NCBI GenBank assembly: GCA_050304135.1
Contig: JBNLDC010000042.1
Coordinates: forward strand, 32,237 to 96,236
Direction of reading: 5' to 3'
Length of the DNA stretch: 64,000 nt
From: JAFGNB01 sp050304135
GTDB taxonomy: Bacteria > Fibrobacterota > Chitinivibrionia > Chitinivibrionales > Chitinispirillaceae
Position 1 is the first letter of the stretch, and every line of letters begins with the position of its first letter. Position numbers and translations under genes: made by a program. This document shows positions 37,461 to 46,900 of this stretch, piece after piece. Below the pieces are notes generated by a model. That model was not told the DNA's origin and ran no database searches. It saw only the letters and a program-made list of their open reading frames with translations.

Positions 37461-37786
37461 TTCCCGCTCCCTTTTTCATTAAATTGAAGAATGCGGTCAA
37501 GCTTCAGCAGCTTGAAAAATTGGGCAAGTTCCGGACTGACATCAATTGAAATCTGCAGGTTTTTCTGTTGGCACTCCTTATAAAGGCCGACACAGAGTGC
37601 GACTCCCCGTGAATCGACTATCGTTATTGTCGAGAGATCGAGTACGACCGGGCAGTTGACAGTCGAAAGCTCGGTCCTGAACTGGTTTTCCAGCTCGGTG
37701 CTGTATTCACCGATTATGTTTTTCTTAACGGTAAGCCGGAGCAGCTTTTTATCGGGCTTTCCGGCGGGTGTTTTTTTACTCCCCAT
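37457..37786 (-). CDS. STAS-domain protein (anti-sigma antagonist-like)
   Basis: 109 aa, one STAS domain. LDLSTITIVDSRGVALCVGLY includes the conserved DS site whose Ser is the usual phosphorylation target. GSKKTPAGKPDKK forms a basic N-terminal tail. STAS proteins of this type respond to kinase/phosphatase switches and bind partners according to Ser phosphorylation. It is the first gene of the operon and overlaps cheA by 4 nt, suggesting it acts with the array. No anti-sigma kinase is visible nearby. Confidence 0.85.
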   Translation of the reverse strand: MGSKKTPAGKPDKKLLRLTVKKNIIGEYSTELENQFRTELSTVNCPVVLDLSTITIVDSRGVALCVGLYKECQQKNLQISIDVSPELAQFFKLLKLDRILQFNEKGSGK

Positions 37787-38124
37787 AACAACTCCTTACA
37801 ATTGCGACGGTTAACCCGGCAGGGGTGGTGGTCCCGTTCAGGATGTCGGTATTTTAATGAACTACAATTGTATATTGATGCCATCGGTACTGTCCACGAA
37901 AAAGTAGTGCCGGACAGAATGGGGATGTACCATTGGAGGACTTATTCTGCTCTACTTCGGTGTTTCTGCGGGTATCCGGGCTGATGATAGCGGAAAAAGC
38001 ATTTGTTGGCGGGAAAAACGAAGAAGCGGTATCTGTGGCACTTCGTGACGGTTACAAGCGAATTCGGGGTAGTCCAAGCTGTTTACCCACCGATATAAGC
38101 CCTATGCGGGTTGGTGGAAAGTAC
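37787..38124. other. Gene-free stretch upstream of the chemosensory operon
   Basis: 338 bp between the STAS gene and the DUF362 gene, both on the minus strand. It should hold the operon's promoter. I could not fix one with confidence, and no structured element was noticed. Confidence 0.35.
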
Positions 38125-39639
38125 TTACTCTACCATGAATACATGATCAACAAGCTCACCGGATCCATAGTTGAATTTAATGAGATATTTTCCGGAAGGA
38201 ACGCGTGAACCCCGGCTGTCGCGTCCGTCCCAGGTGATCGAATACCGGCCAGGCGATAAGTAGTCTTTTCCGAGTTTCCGGATCGCTGCTCCCTGAAGGT
38301 TGTAGATGCTCATTTTGATGGTAAATGCGACCGGAAGACTGAATTTGATGGTTACCGAACCGGATGAGTTCCTTTTCTGCAGCTGTGGAATCAGGTAGGG
38401 TTTCGGATCGAGGCTGCGGGATTTGTTTGCTACAATTTTATCGAGTACAATCGACGGTGCACCACCAGTCCATTCTGTTTCATATGAGGGATCACCGGTG
38501 TAGTTGGGAGAAAGTTCGTAGGTTTTAACATAGGTCTCCACCTGCTCCAGCGAACCGAGAATAAAATTGATTCGTGCAAGGTCGTAATTTCCGAAACCGG
38601 CATTGGAGATCCAGAGAAGATAACGCATGTCGGTGTAGCTCGGCGTCTCCTTGTTCATAGGCTCCGTTGGTTCATCGGAGAATCCCATCAGTTTCGCTGC
38701 AATACGGTCGACAGCAAGGGGGTCGATACCGGCGACTGCGCAGTACTGCATGATACTGGTTCCGGAAACAGGACCATCTCCCTCCATTCCCTCCCAGGCA
38801 TCGAGAATCGAGAGTGCCGGTGAACCTTCTATGTAAATGATATTGGCCATCTGAAAGAGGTTGTAGGAAAGAATTTTTACCTCGTCCGGATTCTTGCCGT
38901 TCGCATACCCCTGTGCGCCGTGCATGAACTGTTTGGGGATAACATCGGTCCCGTCTACTGTTCCTGAATTGAGTGGAGCACCCATGAGAATGTTTTTATT
39001 GACACCGGTAATAACCATGTTGTTATGGGTTTTAGGTCTGCAGAGGGATATAACGTAACATGACGGGTCGGTAAAAGACCAGATCACGGGAACTGCCCAG
39101 GTGGCATTATTGGTCAGTTCCGGCGTCCAGAAAGGTTTTTCATAGGCCGGCCAGGTACTGAGGTCACTGAGTGTTATATTCGTGTATTCTTCGAGCAGCT
39201 CATTGTACCCGGCACCCTTGAACATTGTGGTGACGTCTCCCATACGGGTCGGGGTAGCTGAACAGTCACCGATAACAACCGGTACGTCGGGATTTATGGA
39301 TTTCAGAAAATCGAGACAACCACGTACTGCGTCGACGTGGGTCAGCGGCAGAGTCGGGTCATCAAGCATGCTCAACCAGTAGACAAGATTCACCTTCAGC
39401 AATACGGTTTTACCCTGAATACCCGCAGCAACAGTTTCGCGCCATGGTTCAAGAACATCGATGATGGTCTGGCGTCTGCTTCCCTCTGCAGACGAACCAA
39501 CGAACGAAACATCACTCTTTTCCTGATACAGGGTGGGATTTATTGCGAAGGCGCTGTTTTTAAATACTCCCGCCCCTGCTGTCAACAGTGCCGCTCCTGC
39601 TGCACTTCGCTTTAAAAAATTCCTTCGCCCAAGAGCCAC
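38125..39639 (-). CDS. Tat-exported DUF362 protein with C-terminal FlgD/T9SS-like domain
   Basis: 504 aa with a GTG start preceded by GGGGGG. The N-terminus has GRRNFLKRSAAGAALLTAGA, a twin-arginine signal peptide. The main domain fits DUF362: VLLKVNLV, GDCSATPTRMGDV, SLCRPKTHNNMVITGVNKNILMG and DPLAVDRIAAKLMGF. The final ~85 residues (TIKFSLPVAFTIKMSIYNLQG, WDGRDSRGSRVPSGKYLIKF) are a FlgD-Ig/type-IX-like tail. DUF362 proteins have no firm biochemical role, and some carry iron-sulfur clusters, but I see no ferredoxin CxxCxxC motif here. The combination implies Tat export of a folded, perhaps cofactor-bearing protein, and possibly surface delivery. Confidence 0.82.
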   Translation of the reverse strand: MALGRRNFLKRSAAGAALLTAGAGVFKNSAFAINPTLYQEKSDVSFVGSSAEGSRRQTIIDVLEPWRETVAAGIQGKTVLLKVNLVYWLSMLDDPTLPLTHVDAVRGCLDFLKSINPDVPVVIGDCSATPTRMGDVTTMFKGAGYNELLEEYTNITLSDLSTWPAYEKPFWTPELTNNATWAVPVIWSFTDPSCYVISLCRPKTHNNMVITGVNKNILMGAPLNSGTVDGTDVIPKQFMHGAQGYANGKNPDEVKILSYNLFQMANIIYIEGSPALSILDAWEGMEGDGPVSGTSIMQYCAVAGIDPLAVDRIAAKLMGFSDEPTEPMNKETPSYTDMRYLLWISNAGFGNYDLARINFILGSLEQVETYVKTYELSPNYTGDPSYETEWTGGAPSIVLDKIVANKSRSLDPKPYLIPQLQKRNSSGSVTIKFSLPVAFTIKMSIYNLQGAAIRKLGKDYLSPGRYSITWDGRDSRGSRVPSGKYLIKFNYGSGELVDHVFMVE

Positions 39640-40006
39640 AATTCCCCCCGTGCTTATATTGAAACAAATGTATAGTCAAAATCATTGATGGTGCATTGTA
39701 ACGCTACTATTGGTACCCTTATATACTATTGTATTATCAAAAGGTGTGCCTGAAAATGATGCGTTCGGGCGGATGTGATGGAATTCTGAAATATAACAAA
39801 AACAGCTGTTAAAAGCATGAATGGCGTCTCATTTACCGGTAATTGATAGGCAGTGCGTTTGAAAATGATCAGAAACGTGTATAGAAAAGCAGAATTGTCT
39901 GTTTGCTTATAGTGTTGTAAGGTAAAGAAATACACGTTTTAGGAACTGCAGAAATGGTGTTTACAGGGAGTAGGGCTGGTTGCATCGATGAAAAATGGAG
40001 GGAAGG
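39640..40006. other. Gene-free stretch downstream of the TonB-like gene
   Basis: About 370 bp. A 69-residue frame at 39726-39935 (minus) lacks a ribosome site and family features. The stretch should contain the promoter of the DUF362 gene near 39650, but I could not place it. Confidence 0.35.
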
Positions 40007-40025
40007 GGGGAGGCTGCACCTCCCC
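40007..40025 (-). terminator. Possible terminator after the TonB-like gene
   Basis: GGGGAGG (40007-40013) and CCTCCCC (40019-40025) pair perfectly across 5 nt, 5 bp after the stop at 40031. The T-run on the minus strand starts only about 10 nt later, so efficiency is uncertain. Confidence 0.4.
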
Positions 40026-40030
40026 GGAAA

Positions 40031-41329
40031 TTATTGTGAAAAAACAAACGGATAGATCACTTCGGTAATATCTCCCACCTTGTCGATTGTTTCAAATTTC
40101 CAGCGACCGATTTTCATGGTAATCTCGTTTTCGAGTGACGGATCGCCAATTGTTGATTCTTCAATTGAACAGAATACCACGTTGCCGAATTCATCAATAG
40201 CGAATTTGACGGTAATCCGACCCTTCAGTCCCGGTTTTTCCCGGAGTCGCTGGTTGTAGGCATGTCGCAGTGCCGCGAGATTCTGCTGCACCACGCGAGC
40301 GATACTCCGTCTGCTGCGTCCACTGGTGAGAGAACCACCTCGGGTTAACGTGGGTGTATGTATTTGCAGTGTTAAGGTACGGGGTTTCAGTTGCAGATTA
40401 CCTATATCATTGTCGTTAAACAGGACACTGATATCATCACCGATGCCACCGGGAGCTCCACCATTGAAGCCGCTGTTGTATCCGGTACCAAAACCCATAC
40501 CGGTCTCACCTTTTCTTCCACTGCCTCCTCCTCCACCGGTTTTGAGTCCTCCCATGCCGAGTAGTATGGCATCAATATTTTCAGTGTAGCCACCTTTTCC
40601 AAAAATATCTGCATTGGCGATATCCACCCCTCTGATCTGGTCGGCAACGAGTGCAAGAAGTCCCGTTTTAACAACCCGCTCGTACGGACTTCCTCCTCCT
40701 CCTGATTTTATGCCACTCCCCGTTGAAGCTTTTCGGTGAAGTGATTTAATTGGAGTTGGAAGGATCTTTGGTTTTACTTCTGGTGGTTTTTCCCTGGGTG
40801 GTCGGGGAATTGTGTTACCGGTGACAGTGACCACCCGTTCAGGTGCACCCGGTTCAAGGAAGTCATTGGACACTATTGTAATTTCCCGTGTGCTCATAAA
40901 CATCCCCGCCAGGACCGCCACCACAAGACAGAGAATCTCGATTCGGTTGAGAGGACGGTTGTTTTCGATGTAGAATATGTCGCCACGATCACGCATCCGG
41001 GCGGCATATTCTTCACTAGTAAGAATTCGTCCCGCAGGCTCCTCGTCCTCTTCCGGTTCCCGCATGTCGGAGGTCGCCGGAGAATTCGTTACTGTTGTCC
41101 GGGGTTCGTCGAGCTGCACCAGGTCAACTGATGCACCGAGTGCTTCAAACTCACTTTTAAGCTGCAGCGCCTCGTCGTGCCCCGCTTTTTTCCGGATGCA
41201 AATGGTCTTTTCGGAAATGACTCCGAACACTTTTTCCGGAGCGACTCCGGCCCGTCGTGCGACACCGAACGCCACTGCACCGGCGCTTTTGGGGTCTCTG
41301 CATGGCTGTATCATGACTTTGTATCGCAT
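40031..41329 (-). CDS. TonB/AgmX-like energy-transducer protein with L7/L12-CTD-like N-terminus
   Basis: 432 aa. Residues ~1-75 resemble the ribosomal L7/L12 C-terminal fold (AGVAPEKVFGVISEKTICIRK, then ALQLKSEFEALGASVDLVQL). One membrane helix follows at ~130-150 (RIEILCLVVAVLAGMFM). The periplasmic part has a Pro/Lys-rich stretch, a long Gly-rich region, then a TonB/AgmX-type C-terminal domain (~340-432, LKGRITVKFAIDEFGNVVF, ending FVFSQ). It ends a three-gene operon with two ExbD proteins (gaps of 2 and 4 bp), so it would transmit proton-motive-force-driven motion across the periplasm. No ExbB/TolQ partner is nearby. GAGAGGAG precedes the ATG. Confidence 0.78.
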   Translation of the reverse strand: MRYKVMIQPCRDPKSAGAVAFGVARRAGVAPEKVFGVISEKTICIRKKAGHDEALQLKSEFEALGASVDLVQLDEPRTTVTNSPATSDMREPEEDEEPAGRILTSEEYAARMRDRGDIFYIENNRPLNRIEILCLVVAVLAGMFMSTREITIVSNDFLEPGAPERVVTVTGNTIPRPPREKPPEVKPKILPTPIKSLHRKASTGSGIKSGGGGSPYERVVKTGLLALVADQIRGVDIANADIFGKGGYTENIDAILLGMGGLKTGGGGGSGRKGETGMGFGTGYNSGFNGGAPGGIGDDISVLFNDNDIGNLQLKPRTLTLQIHTPTLTRGGSLTSGRSRRSIARVVQQNLAALRHAYNQRLREKPGLKGRITVKFAIDEFGNVVFCSIEESTIGDPSLENEITMKIGRWKFETIDKVGDITEVIYPFVFSQ

Positions 41330-41331
41330 AC

Positions 41332-41835
41332 CTACTCCTCTCGTTGCATAACGGCGAAATTCATTGCGGTATAGCCTGCTGTACCGCAGGTATTCATGAC
41401 TTTGTAAAGCACGTCAAATTCCATGTTCTTGTCGATTTGAATGACCACCTTCCGGTCGGTCGCGTTCAGTGCTCCGGATTTCACCATCTCCTCTTCCAGT
41501 TTGAGACAGGTGTGGAGTTTGTCGTACAATTTGGGGATAACCGGATTGGATTCATCGGGCGACATCTTTTTTATATCCGCAGTAGGCAGAAGCGGCAGAT
41601 TATCCACAAGTACCATGTCGTTGGTGACGGCAATCTGAAGGTTGACGGCTATTGGTTTTTTCATTGAATCGGAATTGGGAAGGGCAAGGTTATCCGCATT
41701 GGTCAGGATACTGCCTTCCGCCGAAAAACTTTTCAGAAGAAAAACCAGGATGATGGTGAACATGTCCATCATGGAGGTAACCTGAAGCGGTACTGCACAA
41801 CGCTGTACCGCGGATCTTCCGTGTGGCGTTTTCAT
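41332..41835 (-). CDS. ExbD/TolR-family protein (second of operon)
   Basis: 167 aa. The N-terminal helix has VTSMMDMFTIILVFLLKSF with the conserved membrane Asp of ExbD. The periplasmic domain has VVIQIDKNMEFDVLYKVMNTCG, the usual ExbD fold ending. ExbD pairs with ExbB in a proton-driven stator. The next gene starts after 2 bp, and the previous ExbD ends 4 bp upstream. Confidence 0.88.
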   Translation of the reverse strand: MKTPHGRSAVQRCAVPLQVTSMMDMFTIILVFLLKSFSAEGSILTNADNLALPNSDSMKKPIAVNLQIAVTNDMVLVDNLPLLPTADIKKMSPDESNPVIPKLYDKLHTCLKLEEEMVKSGALNATDRKVVIQIDKNMEFDVLYKVMNTCGTAGYTAMNFAVMQREE

Positions 41836-41839
41836 GGGG

Positions 41840-42628
41840 TCAGCTCCTTACCTTGCTGATGCTGATTTCAGGGAACTGCGCTTTACGGGCAGTATCCATG
41901 AGTTGGATTATTTTATCGTAAACAACACTGTTTTCTGCGGCAATAATGATTGCGTCACGATCCGACGCATCCTGATAACGCTCCTTTATTTTCATGAGCC
42001 GGTTATGCAGCGCATCGTACACACTCATTGGACGCAGATCATACTCCTGCGGGTCTGTTACGACGATGAGGCGCCGCGGAAAAGAGAGCGCGTATACCGA
42101 GTCTCCGCGGGCAACCGCTGCGAGTGCATTACCTTCGGTATCGGTAACCAGTTCACCATACGGTGTGTAAAGACGGTGCTCAAGGGCACCCTTGTCGTCG
42201 CAGGTATACAGGAGTATGTCCTGACGTTCCTGATCAGACATCGTCCTGCCAGACGCCGGATGAGTTACCGTGCTACCAGGGTGGTATTCAACGGTGAAAC
42301 TGTTGTGGTCATCCCGGGCGGTGTAACGGTGGTACTCCCGATACCGTACGGTGGGAAGAAAACCGCCTTTGGCACCGAGTGTTACAGTGGAATCGGTGAT
42401 AAGTGCCGTGAGGTTGAGCTTGTCGGTTGCAGGTGAGGAAAATGGTGTTTTCTGAAGGCGCGACGGGGTGCTCCCGCGATCGGGCGGCAGCTTGAGATCA
42501 ATAACCGTCACCCGGGAGAATTCGGCGGACAGCAGAAGCATGGGAATCAGTACGACCATGAGATTCATGAACGGTTTCAAATCCATGTCGACTGATTTCA
42601 TCGTTACGGTTCTTGGAGCGGTGTGCAT
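41840..42628 (-). CDS. ExbD/TolR-family protein with long periplasmic insert
   Basis: 262 aa, about 100 residues longer than usual. The N-terminus has VDMDLKPFMNLMVVLIPMLLLSAEF, with the Asp of the membrane helix replaced by Asn, and the C-terminus has DRDAIIIAAENSVVYDKIIQLMD, the ExbD end. The ~80-residue insert in between (~75-160) has no known match. GAAAGGAG lies before the ATG. Two unequal ExbD subunits followed by a TonB-like protein is the arrangement of gliding-type or Agl/Glt-like and TonB-like stators. Confidence 0.8.
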   Translation of the reverse strand: MHTAPRTVTMKSVDMDLKPFMNLMVVLIPMLLLSAEFSRVTVIDLKLPPDRGSTPSRLQKTPFSSPATDKLNLTALITDSTVTLGAKGGFLPTVRYREYHRYTARDDHNSFTVEYHPGSTVTHPASGRTMSDQERQDILLYTCDDKGALEHRLYTPYGELVTDTEGNALAAVARGDSVYALSFPRRLIVVTDPQEYDLRPMSVYDALHNRLMKIKERYQDASDRDAIIIAAENSVVYDKIIQLMDTARKAQFPEISISKVRS

Positions 42629-43132
42629 ATTCCACTCCTTTCTAGTGTAAAGAGATGATATATCAGTCCGGGGAGAGGATTTGGCGCCATGAAATCCAGC
42701 GGTCCCGGGGTAGTCAGTACACGTAGTTACCTGTCAGCAGGCCTCCTTTCACAAGTGATAATCAACGTCTCATAGAACAGACGTGCGGACGGTGGAAATT
42801 GTTACAGAGAATTGGGATTGGACAGGGAGACAGGGAGACAGGGAGATGTCGTACCAAGATCTGGTGCCAGGTTATGAAACAGAGGTACTGCGGTTTTTCG
42901 TTCTTTGATATGGGGGTAGGTGTATCGGGTGTAAATGATGGCGTATTTTTCAACGGTTTCCCGGTCCCACTTCGAGTAGCCTCGCACCGCCGCCGTAGCA
43001 CCCATCCTCCAAGGAAGGGCATTAGTGCGCAGGAGGCAGTGCGACGCTCCTCAGCTTACGATGGAGGGGAGACGCTGAAAAACTGAAAACTTCCGTATTC
43101 TTTGATATAAGAGAGTCACGGATCAGAACAGG
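42629..43132. other. Gene-free stretch with short tandem repeat
   Basis: 504 bp with no gene I can support. GACAGGGA is repeated three times in tandem at 42821-42844. Frames on both strands give arginine-rich sequences of the kind produced by non-coding GC-rich DNA. The promoter of the ExbD operon is probably near 42650. Confidence 0.35.
42821..42844. repeat. 8-bp tandem repeat, three copies
   Basis: GACAGGGA occurs three times directly in tandem, followed by GATG. It is in the non-coding gap upstream of the ExbD operon. No role is evident. Confidence 0.7.
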
Positions 43133-43888
43133 TTACCAGTATCCCGGTGGGGCAGGTGGGTCGGGAATGTCAGTGTCTTTCTGTGAATGATCATCGTTGA
43201 ATTGTTTGACCAGGATAAAGGCAGCGGCGCCGAGTATGGCGGCAGAGGTACCGGCGGCAACAAGGACTTTTGTCCGCTTGTCCAGCTTCTGCAGGGCGGC
43301 ATTCGTTGCGGTGACGGGTTGTTCCGGCTTTGCCGGTATTGAATCGGAAAGTGCTGCTTGCGGTGTTGGTGTCATTGTGGCATCCTGTGCCGGCGGGGTG
43401 AGTGCGGTTGGTCTTTCCAGAGTGTCTGGTTGTTCAGTAATCACCGCAGCGGGAGAGTCCAATGAGGAATTCTCCGAAAATATTTCGGCTGGTGCGGCGG
43501 TAGCAGTTTCGGATAGTGCCGCTGAGGTGGTATCGTCGCCGGGTGTTCCGGCGGAGGTTTTTTGCACGGAATCAGTACCGGACTGAATGCTGTCGCCCGG
43601 GATTGAGTCGGTGGGAGTTACGTCATTTGTTGAGAGCTGCGTGTCCGTTTCAATGGGTTGTGATGCATTCGTCTCCGATTGGTCCGGGATGTCGATACTG
43701 TTTTCAGGTGCGATAGGGAGTGTATCTGGTTTCGGGAGAACCGCTGCGGTATCAGGATACTGCCCGTCATTGCCGGGATGTGTCGTGCCGTCGTTTTCCG
43801 CATGAAGTGTCAGGGTACACAACAGTATAGACAGCATCGTTCCGGTTTTGGTCAGAATGGTACTTTTAGCTTCGCATGTATGCTTCAT
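43133..43888 (-). CDS. Thr/Ser/Pro-rich membrane protein with single C-terminal helix
   Basis: 251 aa. A signal-like N-terminus (TMLSILLCTLTLHA) is followed by ~150 residues of Thr/Ser/Pro/Glu/Asp-rich low complexity. A helical segment LQKLDKRTKVLVAAGTSAAI runs into AFILVKQF, a single membrane span. The last residues are Pro-rich (DIPDPPAPPGYW). It is unrecognised. It resembles small signal-peptide plus low-complexity plus anchor proteins that accompany secretion or envelope machines. It ends just upstream of the GH9 gene's stop region on the same strand (14 bp from that gene's end), so they may share a transcript. Confidence 0.55.
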   Translation of the reverse strand: MKHTCEAKSTILTKTGTMLSILLCTLTLHAENDGTTHPGNDGQYPDTAAVLPKPDTLPIAPENSIDIPDQSETNASQPIETDTQLSTNDVTPTDSIPGDSIQSGTDSVQKTSAGTPGDDTTSAALSETATAAPAEIFSENSSLDSPAAVITEQPDTLERPTALTPPAQDATMTPTPQAALSDSIPAKPEQPVTATNAALQKLDKRTKVLVAAGTSAAILGAAAFILVKQFNDDHSQKDTDIPDPPAPPGYW

Positions 43889-43902
43889 GAGTCATCCTCG
43901 GG

Positions 43903-46900
43903 TTATCGTGTATGTGTACAACCGATACTTTTTGTAAATGTACCGCCGGAAAACCTGATGATGTACATTCCATGTGCGGCAACAGTGCCATCGGATGTGG
44001 TTCCATCCCATGCAACGGTGCGGATGCCTGCCCGGACCTTGCCCGACGAAAGTGAACGGACGGTCCTTCCGTAAAGGTTGAAAATGGTAATGGCGATGTC
44101 CTGCCGGTCCGTTGTAGTTCGGGGCACTGCATAAGAAAAACGGTAGCCTGATCCGGGAATCCTGAAAAACGCCCAGTGCGTTGGCAGGTCCACTGCCGGG
44201 AGGGCCTCCGATCGTGCAAATAGTATCGTACGGCGGAGGGTGGTGTTATCGGGAGTAAACGTATAGGTTCCGGAACGGTCCATCGACACGGTTCTCCCCG
44301 CTGCGTCATCAATGAGGTATATCGTACCTGGTGTAGTGTTATCCATTTCCCATGAGAGGGTAACCGGATGGGGTGACGATGCTGTTACCTCGAGCTGCCA
44401 CTGGACGTCCGCCGCCGAAGGAAATGCTGCGATATCCGATGCGAACAGACGTGCTGACGTCTGCCAGTCGTTGTGAACGAATGCGGAGGAGATCTCTTTT
44501 GAAAGCGAAGGTGGTTTGGGGACATCGTAAAGATCCCGATCGTTGCGCGCCTCTTCTGAACAACCGAAAACCACGGGATCATCATGTACCGTTCCCGCTG
44601 AAACGCGCACGGAACAGAACCACGAAACCGGAGGTGCGTGCCGCAGTTTTTTCAGAACCGGCGTACTGATTGCCGGGTGAGGATTGATCAGGAGGGTGGC
44701 GGAGTCCGCTTCGCTGTAGACCCAGTACGCTTTCCACGGTTCCAGGGTTGCGGAGTCGTTGAAAACGTGCGAAGTTAATTCTCTGTTGGTTCTGTACGTT
44801 CCTGTATGCCGACCATTTTCGAGGGTGTCGTGGTACCAGAACAGTTGACGGTATACCAGTGGAAACGCTGCCTTGTCGGTGATGCTTGCCAGGGCTCCCT
44901 CCAGGTCGATAAAACTGTTCGACCAGTACACCGGGAACGGGAACGGATTACCGATACAGTTCCAGCCGCGCCGTACGACAATGGGGAAAAGGGTATCCGG
45001 TGGAAGCGCTCGTGTGGAACTGGTAAAGGATGCACCACTTTTTTTTGCATAGAGCCAGCCGCCGGCACCGCTGTGCAGGGAATCAAATGCTACATAGTCG
45101 GACTCAGCCGGATCATACCCGAAAAAACGCCACTGGGAAGTATCTCCAAGAACCGGTCCGAAAAGGTCGGGTGAGGCGTGCGCCGGATACCTGCCGGGAA
45201 GGCTGAACATGGTGTAAACCCCGGCGTCACAAAGTTTCGGAATCGAGAGGGTGATTGAATCCGGCGCAACTGACCGGAGCGGTGTGGTGATGGTGTCGGA
45301 GGTGTCGCAGAGGGTGACTGAGTACGTTATTCCGGTGAAGGTGATATCCTCTGCCGGGATGGTTGCCGAGTAGTTGGAACCTGACGGTGAAAATGAAAGT
45401 GCCGTGGAAGTCGCGTCACCTCCTTTTGCATACGATAATTGTGCGGATGAAAGCGAGCTGTCGCTGAATGAAATCGTAAGGGGCGAACCGATCCGGTAGT
45501 CACTATGGGTATAGTCAGCTGTTGCGGCCTCCGAGAGGGGAGAGTTTTCTGTTTTGAATGAGTCAACCGGAGAAACCGAACTGTTGCCGTTGTCATCCAC
45601 CAGGTGGCAGCGGAAGTAATACACGGTGCCCGGAAGCAGGGTGGTGAGGGTGCAGATCGTTGTATCGGACCGGTGCTGGTAGCATCTGAGGCTCCCGTTG
45701 AATGAAGTTGACGTATCATAGCTTATTGTTTTAACTGTCGGTTCGGTGCTGATGCAGGTGAGGGTTACCTGGTCCGCACTGATCCCGGAAACTGCCGATT
45801 CCGGTGCGCCGGGAGCGCTGGTGTCTGCCGCGTACCTGTTCTCCAGTGCTGAAAGGTCGAATGCTCCCGACGAGAAAACGGCATTGATGGCCCCGGCAAG
45901 AAACGCTGCCGGAGCATTCCAGTTGATGGCCACTTCGTTGGTTGAATAGCTGCAGTTCTCATCCCGCCAGGCTTTTGCCGGATAGGAAGAGTACTCTCCC
46001 GCGCAACCATCACCCGCCGACCTGTTGGGACCGCCTACAAGAAGCCCGGGAACCGGGGATGAAACTCCATCGGCGGTTGATGGACGATGATGCGGATGCG
46101 CTGCCGGACGTTTGCCGTAGCCGGTAACGAAACTGTACCCGGTGGCGTTGCGACCCAGCAGGTAGTCCGTCGCATGGATGGCTCCTTCAAGGTATGAAAA
46201 ATCTTTCGTCAATAGAAAGGCGATCATCAGGGCCATGCCCTGATTGGCGACAACACCATTGCTCCCCCAGTAAAATTCATTGGAAATCGTCGTCCGGTAG
46301 GGGTTTTTTCCTATCCGTGAAACAAGGCCGTCGGCAATGGACAGTATCCGATCGCGTGCAACGGTATCGTTGCGGCTAAATGCCATTGAGTAGTAGCCCA
46401 GAAGTCCGACTTTAGGCCATTCGGGAAGCTGGTAACTGGCGCTAAGCGACAGTGCGGTGTCGCGATAGGAGGAGTCGCCGGTTGCGCAGAAGAGCTCAAA
46501 CCCTGCCCAGGCGTGTTCATCCCGCAGGCTGCGATCACCATACTCTCCGGTTACCACGTCGGAAGGGTTGGAGAAGGTGCTGTCGGGATGGGCGGTTCCC
46601 CACTCCCATGCGTATCGGGCGGCATCAAGACAGGAATCGGCGAAACCCGGGAAAAAGGGATGGTAAATACGATGGGCCGCCGCCAGAAGCGCGGCAAAGT
46701 CGAACGTGGCGGCACTGCCTTTACCGATGAAGTAGCGGGAGCCCGTGGCGGCATTGGGCATAACGTCGCCGGTGAAGGTTTTAGTGGTGACTTTGTGGTA
46801 GACACCGCCGTCTGCAGGATCCTGCATGGTCAGCAGCCAGTCAAGTTCCCATTTGATTTCATCGAGAATGTCCGGTATGGTGTCGCCTGATTCAGGTATG

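Noticed and set aside
39726..39935. 69-residue minus-strand frame
   Set aside because: It lies in an intergenic gap with no ribosome site. Its composition fits random AT-rich DNA.
42762..43086. Frames of 67-95 residues on both strands upstream of the ExbD operon
   Set aside because: Biased arginine-rich composition, no ribosome site, and overlap with the tandem repeat. Not supported as genes.
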